Positions 1 through 8,294 of a stretch of 64,000 nucleotides of DNA are shown here, in pieces. Under the pieces are notes generated by a model. It did no database searches and had not been told where the DNA came from. It saw only the letters and a program-made list of their open reading frames with translations. How positions within the stretch are numbered: position 1 is the stretch's first letter; each line of letters opens with the position of its first letter. The stretch is from CAWDVK01 sp963805715 (lineage in GTDB: Bacteria > Actinomycetota > Actinomycetes > Streptosporangiales > Streptosporangiaceae), in the NCBI GenBank assembly GCA_963805715.1, contig CAWDVK010000007.1, positions 62,001 through 126,000 on the forward strand, written 5' to 3'. Both the position numbers and the translations under genes were made by a program.

Positions 1-1056
1 ACCTCCCTGCGGATGATCAACCGGCTGGTCGACCCAACGTCCGGCCGCATCCTGCTGGACGGCAGGGACGTCCAGCAGTCCGAGCCCTCGGCGCTGCGGC
101 GTGGCATCGGGTACGTCATTCAGCAGACCGGCCTGTTCCCGCACCGGACCATCGAGGACAACATCGCGACGGTCCCGCTGCTGAACCACTGGGGCCGGGC
201 GAAAGCCCGCAGCCGCGCGCGGGAGCTGATGGAGCTGGTGGGCCTGGAGGCTGGCCTGGCCCGCCGGTATCCGCACCAGCTGTCCGGCGGCCAGCAGCAG
301 CGAGTCGGTGTGGCGCGCGCACTCGCCGCCGACCCGCCGGTCCTGCTCATGGACGAGCCGTTCAGCGCGGTCGACCCGATTGTCAGGGCCACCCTGCAGG
401 ATGAGCTCTTCCGGCTGCAGGGCGAGCTGCACAAGACGGTCGTGCTCGTCACGCATGACGTGGAGGAGGCGATCAAGGTCGGAGACCTGGTGGCCGTGTT
501 CCGGCCGGGCGGCAGGCTGGCCCAGGTCGACAGCCCGCAGCAGATGCTCGGCAGGCCGGCCGACGATTACGTCGAGGGCTTCATCGGCTTCGATCGCGGC
601 ATCCGGCGGCTGTCGTTCTTCGCGGCGGCGGGCCTGGACCTTGATTTCGACGCGGTGGCACCCGAGGACACGACTATTGCCGAGGCCCTGCGCGCGGCCA
701 CCAAGGCCGGCGAGCCCTGGCTGCTGCTGACCGATGGCGACGGGCGGCCGCGCGGCTGGGCCTCGATCGAGCAGCTGAAGTCGGCCAGCGGCCAGCAGCG
801 GCTCGCGGACCTCCCGCTCACTTCGTACGGCCACACCTTCCGGCCCGGCAGCGACTCACTGCGGGCGGCGCTGGACGCGACCGTGCTGTCCCGCAGCGGC
901 CGGGCGGTGGCCGTCGACGAGGACGGGCGCGTGGTCGGGGTTACCTCGTATGAGCGGCTGCGCGCTGCCATCCAGGCCGCGGAGGAGACCTCCGAGCAGT
1001 CCGGCGAACGGTGGCCAGGGCGCGGTGAGGTCGCTGACCAGGCGGCCGCGTCATGA
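1..1056 (+). CDS. Osmolyte (glycine betaine/choline/proline) ABC transporter ATPase, 5' partial
   Basis: This is the ATP-hydrolysing subunit of an OpuC/ProU-type importer. The reading frame is open from base 1 and enters after the Walker A P-loop, so the true start lies upstream of the window. Visible ABC motifs in order are the Q-loop (VIQQTGLFPH), the signature LSGGQQQRVG, Walker B with VLLMDEPFSAVDP, and the switch histidine in LVTHDVEEA. After about residue 200 a C-terminal region resembles a CBS-domain pair, as in OpuCA, where it senses ionic strength. The stop overlaps the next start (ATGA). Two permeases and a binding protein follow in the same direction. The order ATPase-permease-permease-binding protein resembles osmoprotectant uptake loci, but the exact substrate cannot be read from the sequence. 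Confidence 0.93.
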   Translation, partial: TSLRMINRLVDPTSGRILLDGRDVQQSEPSALRRGIGYVIQQTGLFPHRTIEDNIATVPLLNHWGRAKARSRARELMELVGLEAGLARRYPHQLSGGQQQRVGVARALAADPPVLLMDEPFSAVDPIVRATLQDELFRLQGELHKTVVLVTHDVEEAIKVGDLVAVFRPGGRLAQVDSPQQMLGRPADDYVEGFIGFDRGIRRLSFFAAAGLDLDFDAVAPEDTTIAEALRAATKAGEPWLLLTDGDGRPRGWASIEQLKSASGQQRLADLPLTSYGHTFRPGSDSLRAALDATVLSRSGRAVAVDEDGRVVGVTSYERLRAAIQAAEETSEQSGERWPGRGEVADQAAAS

Positions 1057-1742
1057 GCACCTGGACGTGGCTCTCCACTAACGCCGCGATGATCCGGCAG
1101 CTCACGCTGGAGAACGCCATTCTCGGCCTCGTGCCCGCCCTGGTCGGCCTGGCCATCTCCGTACCGGTCGGTATCCTGTGCGTCCGGTTCAGCTGGTCCT
1201 GGCCGCCGGTGCTGTCAGTGACCAGCGCGGTGTACGCTATACCGTCGCTGGCGATCTTCGTCGTGCTGATTCCCTATACCGGGCTGTCCAACCTGACCGT
1301 GATCATCCCGCTGACCTTGTTCTCGCTCTGCGTGCTCGTCCCGAACGTCGTGGACGGCCTCCGGTCCGTTCCCGAGTCCGTCCGGCAGGCGGCGACGGCG
1401 ATGGGATTCGGCACCATGCGCCGCCTGGTCCGGGTAGAACTGCCGCAGGCCATCCCGGTCATCATCGCCGGGCTGCGGGTAGCCACCGTGTCGAGCATCA
1501 GCCTGGCCAGCGTCGGCCAGCTGATCGGGGTCAGCAGCCTCGGTTACTTTTTCATCGACGGCCTCCAGCGCGACTTCCCGCTCGAGATCTACGTGGCCAT
1601 CGTGCTCGTCATCCTGCTGGCCCTGGTCTGTGACCTGATCCTGATCCTGATCCGCTGGCTGCTCACCCCGTGGCAGCGCAGCCAGCGAGCCGGACCGCGC
1701 GTGGATGAGCTGGAGCTCGCCACGGCCGGGCAGCGCGGTTAG
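1053..1742 (+). CDS. Osmolyte ABC transporter permease (OpuCB/ProW type)
   Basis: Inner-membrane permease of 229 residues with about five or six hydrophobic segments. It carries the cytoplasmic EAA-type coupling loop around residues 112-130 (AATAMGFGTMRRLVRVELP), which contacts the ATPase. Start ATG overlaps the ATPase stop by four bases, implying translational coupling. Its size and position match the short single-domain permeases of OpuC/OsmU-type systems. It probably forms a heterodimer with the next gene's product. Confidence 0.92.
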   Translation: MSTWTWLSTNAAMIRQLTLENAILGLVPALVGLAISVPVGILCVRFSWSWPPVLSVTSAVYAIPSLAIFVVLIPYTGLSNLTVIIPLTLFSLCVLVPNVVDGLRSVPESVRQAATAMGFGTMRRLVRVELPQAIPVIIAGLRVATVSSISLASVGQLIGVSSLGYFFIDGLQRDFPLEIYVAIVLVILLALVCDLILILIRWLLTPWQRSQRAGPRVDELELATAGQRG

Positions 1743-1766
1743 CACGTCAGAGCCGGAGAGACTGGT

Positions 1767-2444
1767 ATGAGCTTCCTGAGTTTCGCGTGGAACTGGCTGA
1801 AGTCGCCCGCGCAATGGCATGGCGCCGACGGCATCCCCATCCGGGTACTCCAGCACCTGGGCTACAGCGGCCTGTCGCTGCTGGTCGCCGCGACTATCGC
1901 GCTTCCGCTGGGCGTGGCGATCGGCCATAGCGGCCGCGGCTCCTTCGTCATCGTTAGCCTGGCCAATGTATGGCGGGCGATACCGACGCTCGGGCTGCTG
2001 GTGCTGATGGTCATCCTGCTCGGGTTCTCCGTGCTGGCCTGGCTGATACCGCTGGTGGTGCTGGCCATCCCGCCGATCCTCGTGAACGCGTACGAGGGCG
2101 TGGCCGGAGTGGATCCCGGCCTGAAGGACGCTGCCCGCGGCATGGGCATGACCCCGTGGCAGCAGCTGCGCAAGGTGGAGGTGCCGGTGGCGCTTCCGCT
2201 GATCATGCTGGGCCTGCGCACGGGCGCGATATTCGTCGTGGCCACGGCGACGATCGCCGCCGAGATTGGTCTCGGCGGACTGGGACGCTACATCATTGAC
2301 GGTCTCGCGACCGAGAACTACGGGGAGGTGGCGGGCGGCGCCGCGCTGGTAGTGGTGCTCGCGCTCGTGGTCCAGGTCGTCTTCGTCGGCCTGCGGCGGC
2401 TCGTCGTTCCGGCCGGTCTGCGCCGGCAGGCGAAGACCTCGTGA
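1767..2444 (+). CDS. Osmolyte ABC transporter permease (OpuCD/ProW type)
   Basis: Second permease of 225 residues and a paralogue of the preceding one. It has hydrophobic helices along its length and an EAA loop near residues 115-135 (AARGMGMTPWQQLRKVEVP). A GGAGAG ribosome-binding site lies just before the ATG, 24 bases after the preceding stop. With its neighbour it should form the transmembrane pore. The final residues are basic and cytoplasmic, as is usual for this family. Confidence 0.92.
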   Translation: MSFLSFAWNWLKSPAQWHGADGIPIRVLQHLGYSGLSLLVAATIALPLGVAIGHSGRGSFVIVSLANVWRAIPTLGLLVLMVILLGFSVLAWLIPLVVLAIPPILVNAYEGVAGVDPGLKDAARGMGMTPWQQLRKVEVPVALPLIMLGLRTGAIFVVATATIAAEIGLGGLGRYIIDGLATENYGEVAGGAALVVVLALVVQVVFVGLRRLVVPAGLRRQAKTS

Positions 2445-2481
2445 TAGCGTCTTTTCCTATTGAAATAGAAGGGAAAATGTC

Positions 2482-3468
2482 ATGTTGGAACCTTCACGGC
2501 TGAGGATGGCCGGATCCAGGTTGAGAACGCCCGTCTTCGCGGGCCTGGCGGTCTTCACCGGGGTAGCGCTCGCCGCCTGCGGCAGCAGCAGCCCGAGCAC
2601 GAGCAGCAGCGGCAGCCCGAGCAGCAGCAGTAGCAGCAACCCGCTCGCCTCGGCCGCTCCGTCGGGGTCGGTCGTCGTCGGCTCGGCGAACTTCCCCGAG
2701 AACGAGCTGCTCGCCGAGATCTATGTGCTCGCCCTGCAGGGCAAGGGCGTCAAGGTCACGCCCAAGTTCAACATCGGCGCCCGCGAGGTGTACTACCCGC
2801 AGGTCGAGAACGGCTCCGTCTCGATCATCCCGGAGTACAACGGCGCGCTGCTGACCACCTCGGTCGACCCCAGCAGCACGGCTGCATCCACGGCGCAGGT
2901 GGACGCCGCCCTGACGGCCAAGCTGCCGTCGTCTCTGGAGATCCTCACTCCGGCGCCCGCTCAGGACAAGGACTCGGTGACCGTCACCCAGGCCTATGCC
3001 AAGGCGCACAACCTCACCTCGATCGCGCAGCTGACCCCGCTCGCGTCCAGCATCACCTTCGGCGGCCCGCCTGAGTTCAAGACCCGCGCCGATGGCCTGC
3101 CGGGCCTGAAGAAGAACTACGGCCTGACCTTCAAGGGCTTCGACCCTCTTGATGAGTCCGGCCCGATTACCCTGGCGGCCCTGGTGGACGGGAAGGTGCA
3201 GGCCGCGGACGTCTTCACCACCACGCCGCAGATCATCACCGACAAGCTCGTCTCGCTCGCCGACCCGAAGAACAACTTCGCCGCGCAGAACGTGGTGCCG
3301 CTGGTCTACAAGAAGGCCTTGACGCCCACGATCACCAGCACCCTGAACGCGATCTCCGCGAAGCTGACCACCCAGGCGCTGCTGCAGATGGACCAGGCAG
3401 TCATCCTGGGGCACGCGAACTACTCGACGGTGGCCGCGGGCTTCCTCAAGGCGGAGGGCCTGAGCTGA
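2482..3468 (+). CDS. Osmolyte ABC transporter substrate-binding lipoprotein (OpuCC/ProX type)
   Basis: Secreted lipoprotein of 328 residues. The N-terminus has basic residues, a hydrophobic core and the lipobox ALAAC, with the lipidated cysteine at about residue 33. A serine-rich linker follows (GSSSPSTSSSGSPSSSSSS), typical of a flexible tether to the outer membrane face. The remainder matches the OpuAC-like periplasmic binding fold for quaternary ammonium compounds (GSANFPENELLAEIYVLAL near its start). It ends the operon, and a perfect hairpin follows within 30 bases. The ligand is inferred from family membership, not from identified binding residues. Confidence 0.92.
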   Translation: MLEPSRLRMAGSRLRTPVFAGLAVFTGVALAACGSSSPSTSSSGSPSSSSSSNPLASAAPSGSVVVGSANFPENELLAEIYVLALQGKGVKVTPKFNIGAREVYYPQVENGSVSIIPEYNGALLTTSVDPSSTAASTAQVDAALTAKLPSSLEILTPAPAQDKDSVTVTQAYAKAHNLTSIAQLTPLASSITFGGPPEFKTRADGLPGLKKNYGLTFKGFDPLDESGPITLAALVDGKVQAADVFTTTPQIITDKLVSLADPKNNFAAQNVVPLVYKKALTPTITSTLNAISAKLTTQALLQMDQAVILGHANYSTVAAGFLKAEGLS

Positions 3469-3492
3469 GCTAGCAAGGCACGGCAAGGCAGG

Positions 3493-3525
3493 GGCCGGGA
3501 CCGCGGGCTGCCCGCGGTCCCGGCC
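3493..3525 (+). terminator. Rho-independent-type hairpin after the osmolyte transporter operon
   Basis: A perfect 15-bp GC inverted repeat (arms 3493-3507 and 3511-3525) with a 3-base loop starts 24 bases after the binding-protein stop. There is no T-run, which is common in actinomycete terminators. The rest of 3526-3709 shows no gene. Confidence 0.75.
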
Positions 3526-3709
3526 GCTGACGTGTCTCGGCTCGTCCGGAAGTGATCGCTCAGCCGGGCGGCACGCAGGGCCGGCTCCATGGGCGCACCG
3601 CCGGCCGCCAGCGGCGAGGGCTCCGCCCGGGCGCGGCTGGCATGATGGGCCCGTTGCAGCGGTGCAGCGCGCTGGCCGTAGCGTCAGCGTGACCAGGAGA
3701 GGAGCGGCG

Positions 3710-5401
3710 ATGACGGCCGTGCAGTCGGCGAGTGGCGTCCCCGCTGGCCCCAGGCCGGTCCGTGCACCGCGCGGGACCGCCCTGAGCTGCCAGGGGTGGC
3801 CGCAGGAGGCGGCCATGCGGATGCTGATGAACAACCTCGATCCCGAGGTGGCCGAGCATCCGGACCAGCTCATCGTCTACGGTGGGTCTGGCCGTGCCGC
3901 GCGCAGCTGGGACGCCTTCGACGCGATCGTGGCCTCGCTGCGGGAACTCAGGGCAGACGAGACCCTGCTGGTGCAGTCCGGCAAGCCGGTCGGGATCTTC
4001 CGCACGCATGAGTGGGCGCCGCGGGTCCTGATCGCCAACTCCAATCTGGTGCCGCAATGGGCGACCTGGGAGGAGTTCCGGCGGCTGGAAGCCGCGGGGC
4101 TGACGATGTTCGGCCAGATGACCGCGGGGTCGTGGATCTACATCGGCACCCAGGGCATCCTGCAGGGCACCTACGAGACGTTCGCCGCCGTCGCTGCCAA
4201 GCGCTTCGGCGGCTCGCTGACCGGGACGATCACGCTGACGGCCGGCCTGGGCGGGATGGGCGGCGCCCAGCCGCTGGCCGTCACCATGAACGGCGGCGTG
4301 GCCATCGTGATCGACTGCGATCCGTCCAGGATCAGCCGCCGGATCGAGCACGGCTACCTCGATGTCGAGGCCGACGGCATCGATGACGCGGTCCGCCGGG
4401 CGGTGGCCGCCAGGGACGCCCGGCAGCCGCTGTCGATCGGGCTGCTGGGCAACGCGGCTGAGGTGGTGCCGCAGCTGCTCGCGATGGGCGCCCCGATCGA
4501 CGTGGTGACCGACCAGACCTCGGCGCATGACCCGCTGACCTACCTGCCCAAGGGGGTGCGGTTCGAGGACATGGCAGCGCTGCGAGCCGAGGACCCGGAT
4601 GGGTTCATCCGGCGCGCACGCGAGTCGATGGCCGCGCACGTGGCCGCGATGGTCGGCTTCCAGGACGCCGGCGCCGAGGTCTTCGACTACGGCAACTCCA
4701 TCCGGGGCGAGGCCCAGCTGGCCGGCTATGAACGCGCCTTCGACTTCCCCGGCTTCGTGCCCGCCTACATCAGGCCGCTGTTCTGCGAGGGCAGGGGCCC
4801 GTTCCGGTGGGCCGCGCTGTCCGGCGACCCGGCTGACATCGCCGCGACCGACGCGGCCATCCTCGACCTCTTCCCGCAGAACGAGGCGATGGCCAGGTGG
4901 ATCCGGATGGCCCGCGAGAAGGTCCACTTCCAGGGCCTGCCCGCGCGGATCTGCTGGCTCGGCTACGGCGAGCGGCACCTGGCCGGGCTGCGCTTCAACG
5001 AACTCGTGCAGCGGGGGGATGTGCAGGCGCCCATCGTGCTCGGACGTGATCACCTCGACTGCGGGTCGGTGGCGTCACCGTACCGGGAGACTGAGTCGAT
5101 GGCGGACGGCAGCGACGCGATCGCCGACTGGCCGCTGCTGAATGCCCTGGTCAACACGGCCTCCGGCGCGTCCTGGGTGAGCATTCACCACGGCGGCGGC
5201 GTGGGCATCGGCCGGTCCATCCACGCCGGCCAGGTCTGCGTGGCTGACGGCACCGGGCTGGCCGCGCAGAAGCTGGAGCGGGTGCTGACCAACGACCCCG
5301 GCATGGGCGTGATCCGGCACGCGGACGCGGGCTATGACCGGGCGAGCGAGGTCGCCGCCGAGCGCGGCGTCCGGGTGCCGATGCGTGACGCCGCGCGATG
5401 A
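3710..5401 (+). CDS. hutU: Urocanate hydratase
   Basis: Urocanase (563 residues) converts urocanate to imidazolonepropionate in histidine degradation, using tightly bound NAD as electrophile. Diagnostic segments are GLGGMGGAQPLAVTMNGG (NAD-binding region, around residue 180) and DHLDCGSVASPYRETE, which carries the conserved cysteine of the active site. The ATG at 3710 was chosen because AGGAGAGGAG lies immediately upstream. A GTG 48 bases earlier has no such site. The stop overlaps the next start by four bases (ATGA). Histidase (HutH), which makes urocanate, is not in this window. Confidence 0.97.
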   Translation: MTAVQSASGVPAGPRPVRAPRGTALSCQGWPQEAAMRMLMNNLDPEVAEHPDQLIVYGGSGRAARSWDAFDAIVASLRELRADETLLVQSGKPVGIFRTHEWAPRVLIANSNLVPQWATWEEFRRLEAAGLTMFGQMTAGSWIYIGTQGILQGTYETFAAVAAKRFGGSLTGTITLTAGLGGMGGAQPLAVTMNGGVAIVIDCDPSRISRRIEHGYLDVEADGIDDAVRRAVAARDARQPLSIGLLGNAAEVVPQLLAMGAPIDVVTDQTSAHDPLTYLPKGVRFEDMAALRAEDPDGFIRRARESMAAHVAAMVGFQDAGAEVFDYGNSIRGEAQLAGYERAFDFPGFVPAYIRPLFCEGRGPFRWAALSGDPADIAATDAAILDLFPQNEAMARWIRMAREKVHFQGLPARICWLGYGERHLAGLRFNELVQRGDVQAPIVLGRDHLDCGSVASPYRETESMADGSDAIADWPLLNALVNTASGASWVSIHHGGGVGIGRSIHAGQVCVADGTGLAAQKLERVLTNDPGMGVIRHADAGYDRASEVAAERGVRVPMRDAAR

Positions 5402-6636
5402 GCGCGGGACCGGGCCGCGCATCCTTTCCCAGCCTCTGGGCGTCGCTGCTGCCCATCGGCCGCGATGATCGCACCGGCGGGTATCGGCGTTACTCCTGGA
5501 CGCAGGAAGACGCAGCCTGCCGCCGCTGGTTTACCGCGACCGCTGCAGAACTGGCCCTCCGCACTGACTGCGATCGCAACGGCAACCTGTGGGCCTGGTG
5601 GGATGTCGAGAATCCGGCCGGGCCGGCTGTCGGCACCGGCAGCCATCTGGACTCGGTGCCGGACGGCGGCGCGTTCGACGGCCCGCTCGGCATCGTGTCG
5701 GCGTTCGCGGCCATCGGGCAGCTGCGTGAGCGCGGCTTCCGGCCGGCCCGGCCGATCGCGGTGGCCGCCTTCGCCGAGGAGGAAGGCGCCAGGTTCGGCG
5801 TGGCCTGCCTGGGCAGCCGGCTGCTGACCGGGGTGCTCGAGCCGGCGGCGGCCCGGCGGCTGGCGGACTCCGGCGGGATGACCCTGGCCGAGGCGATGAC
5901 CGCCGCGGGACTGGACCCGGCTCTCATCGGCCCGGACGATGCGCTGCTGGCCAGCCTCGGGGCCTTCGTCGAGCTGCACGTCGAGCAGGGCAGCACGCTG
6001 GACAGGCTGGCCGCGGCGATCGGGATAGCCGGGGGAATCTGGCCGCACGGCCGCTGGCGGCTGGACTTCACCGGCCGCGCCGATCACGCCGGCACGACGC
6101 GGCTGGCTGACCGCCGCGACCCGATGCTGCCCTATGCCGAGACCGTGCTGGCCGCGCGGCGCGCGGCCGCCCGCAGCGGCGCGCTGGCGACGGTCGGCAA
6201 GGTGATCGCCGAGCCGGGCGGGGTCAACGCGATCTGCTCGTCGGTCCGGGCCTGGCTGGACGCGCGGGCGCCGGACGAGGCGACCCTGTACCGGATGGTG
6301 GACCAGGTCCGCGCCGAGGCCGGGGAAGCAGCGGCGGAGCACGCCGTGGACCTGGCCCTGACGCAGGAATCGTTCACCCCGGTCGTCTCCTTCGATCCTG
6401 GCCTGCAGGGCCGGATCAGCCGCGCGCTGGCCGGGGCCGGGCTGGACGCGCCCGTCCTGCCGACCGGCGCCGGTCATGACGCGGGCGTGCTGGCGGCCCG
6501 GCTGCCGACCGCGATGCTGTTCGTCCGCAACCGGACCGGCGTCTCGCACGCGCCATCCGAGCACGCGGAGCCCGCGGACTGCGAGGCGGGAGTGACCGCC
6601 CTGGCGGCCGTGCTCGCGGACCTGGCCGGCCGGTGA
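5398..6636 (+). CDS. M20-family amidohydrolase (allantoate amidohydrolase/N-carbamoyl-amino-acid hydrolase type) in the hut cluster
   Basis: Zinc-dependent M20 hydrolase of 412 residues. Probable metal ligands and catalytic residues are visible in GSHLDSVPDGGAFDGPLG, in FAEEEGARFG, in ELHVEQG and in the late SHAPSEH. This motif set is typical of the allantoate amidohydrolase/beta-ureidopropionase/N-carbamoyl amino acid hydrolase subgroup. The gene lies between hutU and hutF with four-base overlaps on both sides, so it is almost certainly part of histidine catabolism. HutF produces N-formylglutamate, which needs a deformylase, and no HutG-type gene is present here. I infer that this enzyme may remove the formyl group. 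The family assignment is firm; the substrate is inference. Confidence 0.9.
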   Translation: MSAGPGRASFPSLWASLLPIGRDDRTGGYRRYSWTQEDAACRRWFTATAAELALRTDCDRNGNLWAWWDVENPAGPAVGTGSHLDSVPDGGAFDGPLGIVSAFAAIGQLRERGFRPARPIAVAAFAEEEGARFGVACLGSRLLTGVLEPAAARRLADSGGMTLAEAMTAAGLDPALIGPDDALLASLGAFVELHVEQGSTLDRLAAAIGIAGGIWPHGRWRLDFTGRADHAGTTRLADRRDPMLPYAETVLAARRAAARSGALATVGKVIAEPGGVNAICSSVRAWLDARAPDEATLYRMVDQVRAEAGEAAAEHAVDLALTQESFTPVVSFDPGLQGRISRALAGAGLDAPVLPTGAGHDAGVLAARLPTAMLFVRNRTGVSHAPSEHAEPADCEAGVTALAAVLADLAGR

Positions 6637-8018
6637 GTGGCGGCAGCGCGAGCCGGGCCTGGCTGGCCGAGCTGGCCTGGCTGCCGGGGCTCGGCGTCCG
6701 TCCCGGTGTCCTGATCGAAGCCGGCGGCGACCGGTTCACCGCGGTCTCGCCGGAAGCGGACCGCATCCCGCCCGGTACGCGGCGGCTGGCCGGCCTGACG
6801 CTGCCGGGCCTGGCCAACGCGCACTCGCACGCGTTCCACCGCGCCCTGCGCGGCATCACCGAGGCCGGGCGGGGCACGTTCTGGACCTGGCGGGAGCGGA
6901 TGTACGAGGTGGCCGCCCGGCTCGACCCGGACAGTTACCTGGACCTGGCCACGGCGGCCTACGCGGAGATGGCGCTGGCCGGGATCAGCTGCGTCGGCGA
7001 GTTCCACTACCTGCATCATGGCCCTGGCGGCGAGCCCTACGCGGACCCGAACCAGATGAGCCGGGTGCTGATCGAGGCGGCCGTCCGGGCCGGGATCAGG
7101 ATCAGCCTGCTGGACACCTGCTACCTGGCCGGCGGCCTTTCCCCGGACGGCGAGCAGCAGCCGCTGCGCGGCGTCCAGCTGCGGTTCGGCGACGCAGACG
7201 CCGCAGCCTGGGCCCAGCGGGTGGACGCGCTGGGCGCCGACTCGCGCGGGGTGCTCGGGCCTGGTGCCCGGCTCGGCGCGGCCATCCACTCGGTCCGGGC
7301 GGTGCCGGCCAGCCAGCTGCACGCCGTCGCGGCCTGGTCGCATCCGTGCGGCGCGCCGCTGCATGTCCACCTGTCCGAGCAGGTGGCCGAGAACCGCGCC
7401 TGCCTGGCCGCCTACCGGCGCACGCCGGCGGGGGTGCTGTACGAGGCCGGCGCGCTGGGCCCGCGGACCACCGTCGTGCACGCGACGCACCTGGGCGCCG
7501 GGGACATCCGGCTACTGGGCGAGAGCCAGTGCTACGCGTGCTTCTGCCCGACGACCGAGGCAGACCTGGCGGACGGGATCGGGCCGGCCAGGGCCCTGCT
7601 GTCCGCCGGCTGCCCGCTGACCGTGGGCAGCGACAGCCAGGCCATCGTCGACCTGTTCGAGGAGGCACGCCGGGTCGAGTGGGGCGAGCGGCTGATGACA
7701 CAGCAGCGCGGCCATTTCAGGGCTGCGGAGCTGGCCCGGGCCGCGACGCTCGACGGTCACGCCAGCCTGGGCTGGCCCGAAGCAGGCGAGATCGTGGCCG
7801 GGGCGCTCGCCGATCTGGTCACCGTGTCCCTGGACTCCCCGCGGACGGCCGGCGCGGCAGCTGGCAGCGCGCTTGAATCGGTCATCTTCGCCGCTGCCGC
7901 CGCCAACGTCCGCGAGGTTGTCGTGAGCGGCCGGGATATCGTCCGCGACGGCCAGCACCTGCTGGTCGACGACGTGCCGGGTGCACTGACCCGGGCCGTC
8001 CGCGCGGTACTGTCCTGA
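6633..8018 (+). CDS. hutF: Formimidoylglutamate deiminase
   Basis: Amidohydrolase-superfamily enzyme of 461 residues that deiminates N-formimino-glutamate to N-formylglutamate and ammonia. The metal-binding signature is ANAHSHAFHRALRG around residue 60. Later histidines appear in HVHLSEQVAEN and VVHATHL, and the catalytic aspartate in TVGSDSQAIVDLFEE. A GTG start overlaps the preceding stop (GTGA). The presence of HutF indicates the five-step histidine route that yields formate rather than formamide. About 276 bases (8019-8294) follow before the next annotated frame; part of this is the displaced tail of the convergent LCP gene. Confidence 0.95.
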   Translation: MSGGSASRAWLAELAWLPGLGVRPGVLIEAGGDRFTAVSPEADRIPPGTRRLAGLTLPGLANAHSHAFHRALRGITEAGRGTFWTWRERMYEVAARLDPDSYLDLATAAYAEMALAGISCVGEFHYLHHGPGGEPYADPNQMSRVLIEAAVRAGIRISLLDTCYLAGGLSPDGEQQPLRGVQLRFGDADAAAWAQRVDALGADSRGVLGPGARLGAAIHSVRAVPASQLHAVAAWSHPCGAPLHVHLSEQVAENRACLAAYRRTPAGVLYEAGALGPRTTVVHATHLGAGDIRLLGESQCYACFCPTTEADLADGIGPARALLSAGCPLTVGSDSQAIVDLFEEARRVEWGERLMTQQRGHFRAAELARAATLDGHASLGWPEAGEIVAGALADLVTVSLDSPRTAGAAAGSALESVIFAAAAANVREVVVSGRDIVRDGQHLLVDDVPGALTRAVRAVLS

Positions 8019-8294
8019 GCCCGTATTGAGCCCTGATCAGTGCGTGGCTCACTCGGTCGCACGCCAATCCCCGTAATGGCCGCGCGCCCATGACCAGGCC
8101 TGGCCGCGGCTGGGCCGCGGCGGCCCGGCCGGGTCACGGCGGTGTGCCGGGGTCCGGGTTGGCCGGCGGCAGCCCCGAGCAGATGCTGGCCGCGGCGTTG
8201 CGGGTCTCGACAGACGCGGGCGGGCTGCTCGGGCTGCCTGCCGGGCTGGCTGCCGGGCCGCTGCCGGTGCCGCCCGCCGCGGCGGCTGGCGCAT

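Noticed and set aside
3662..3709. Upstream GTG start for hutU
   Set aside because: No ribosome-binding site, whereas ATG 3710 has AGGAGAGGAG and fits the usual urocanase length.
2494..3873. 459-codon minus-strand open frame
   Set aside because: Covers the osmolyte-binding protein and start of hutU on the opposite strand; Arg-rich composition and no motif.
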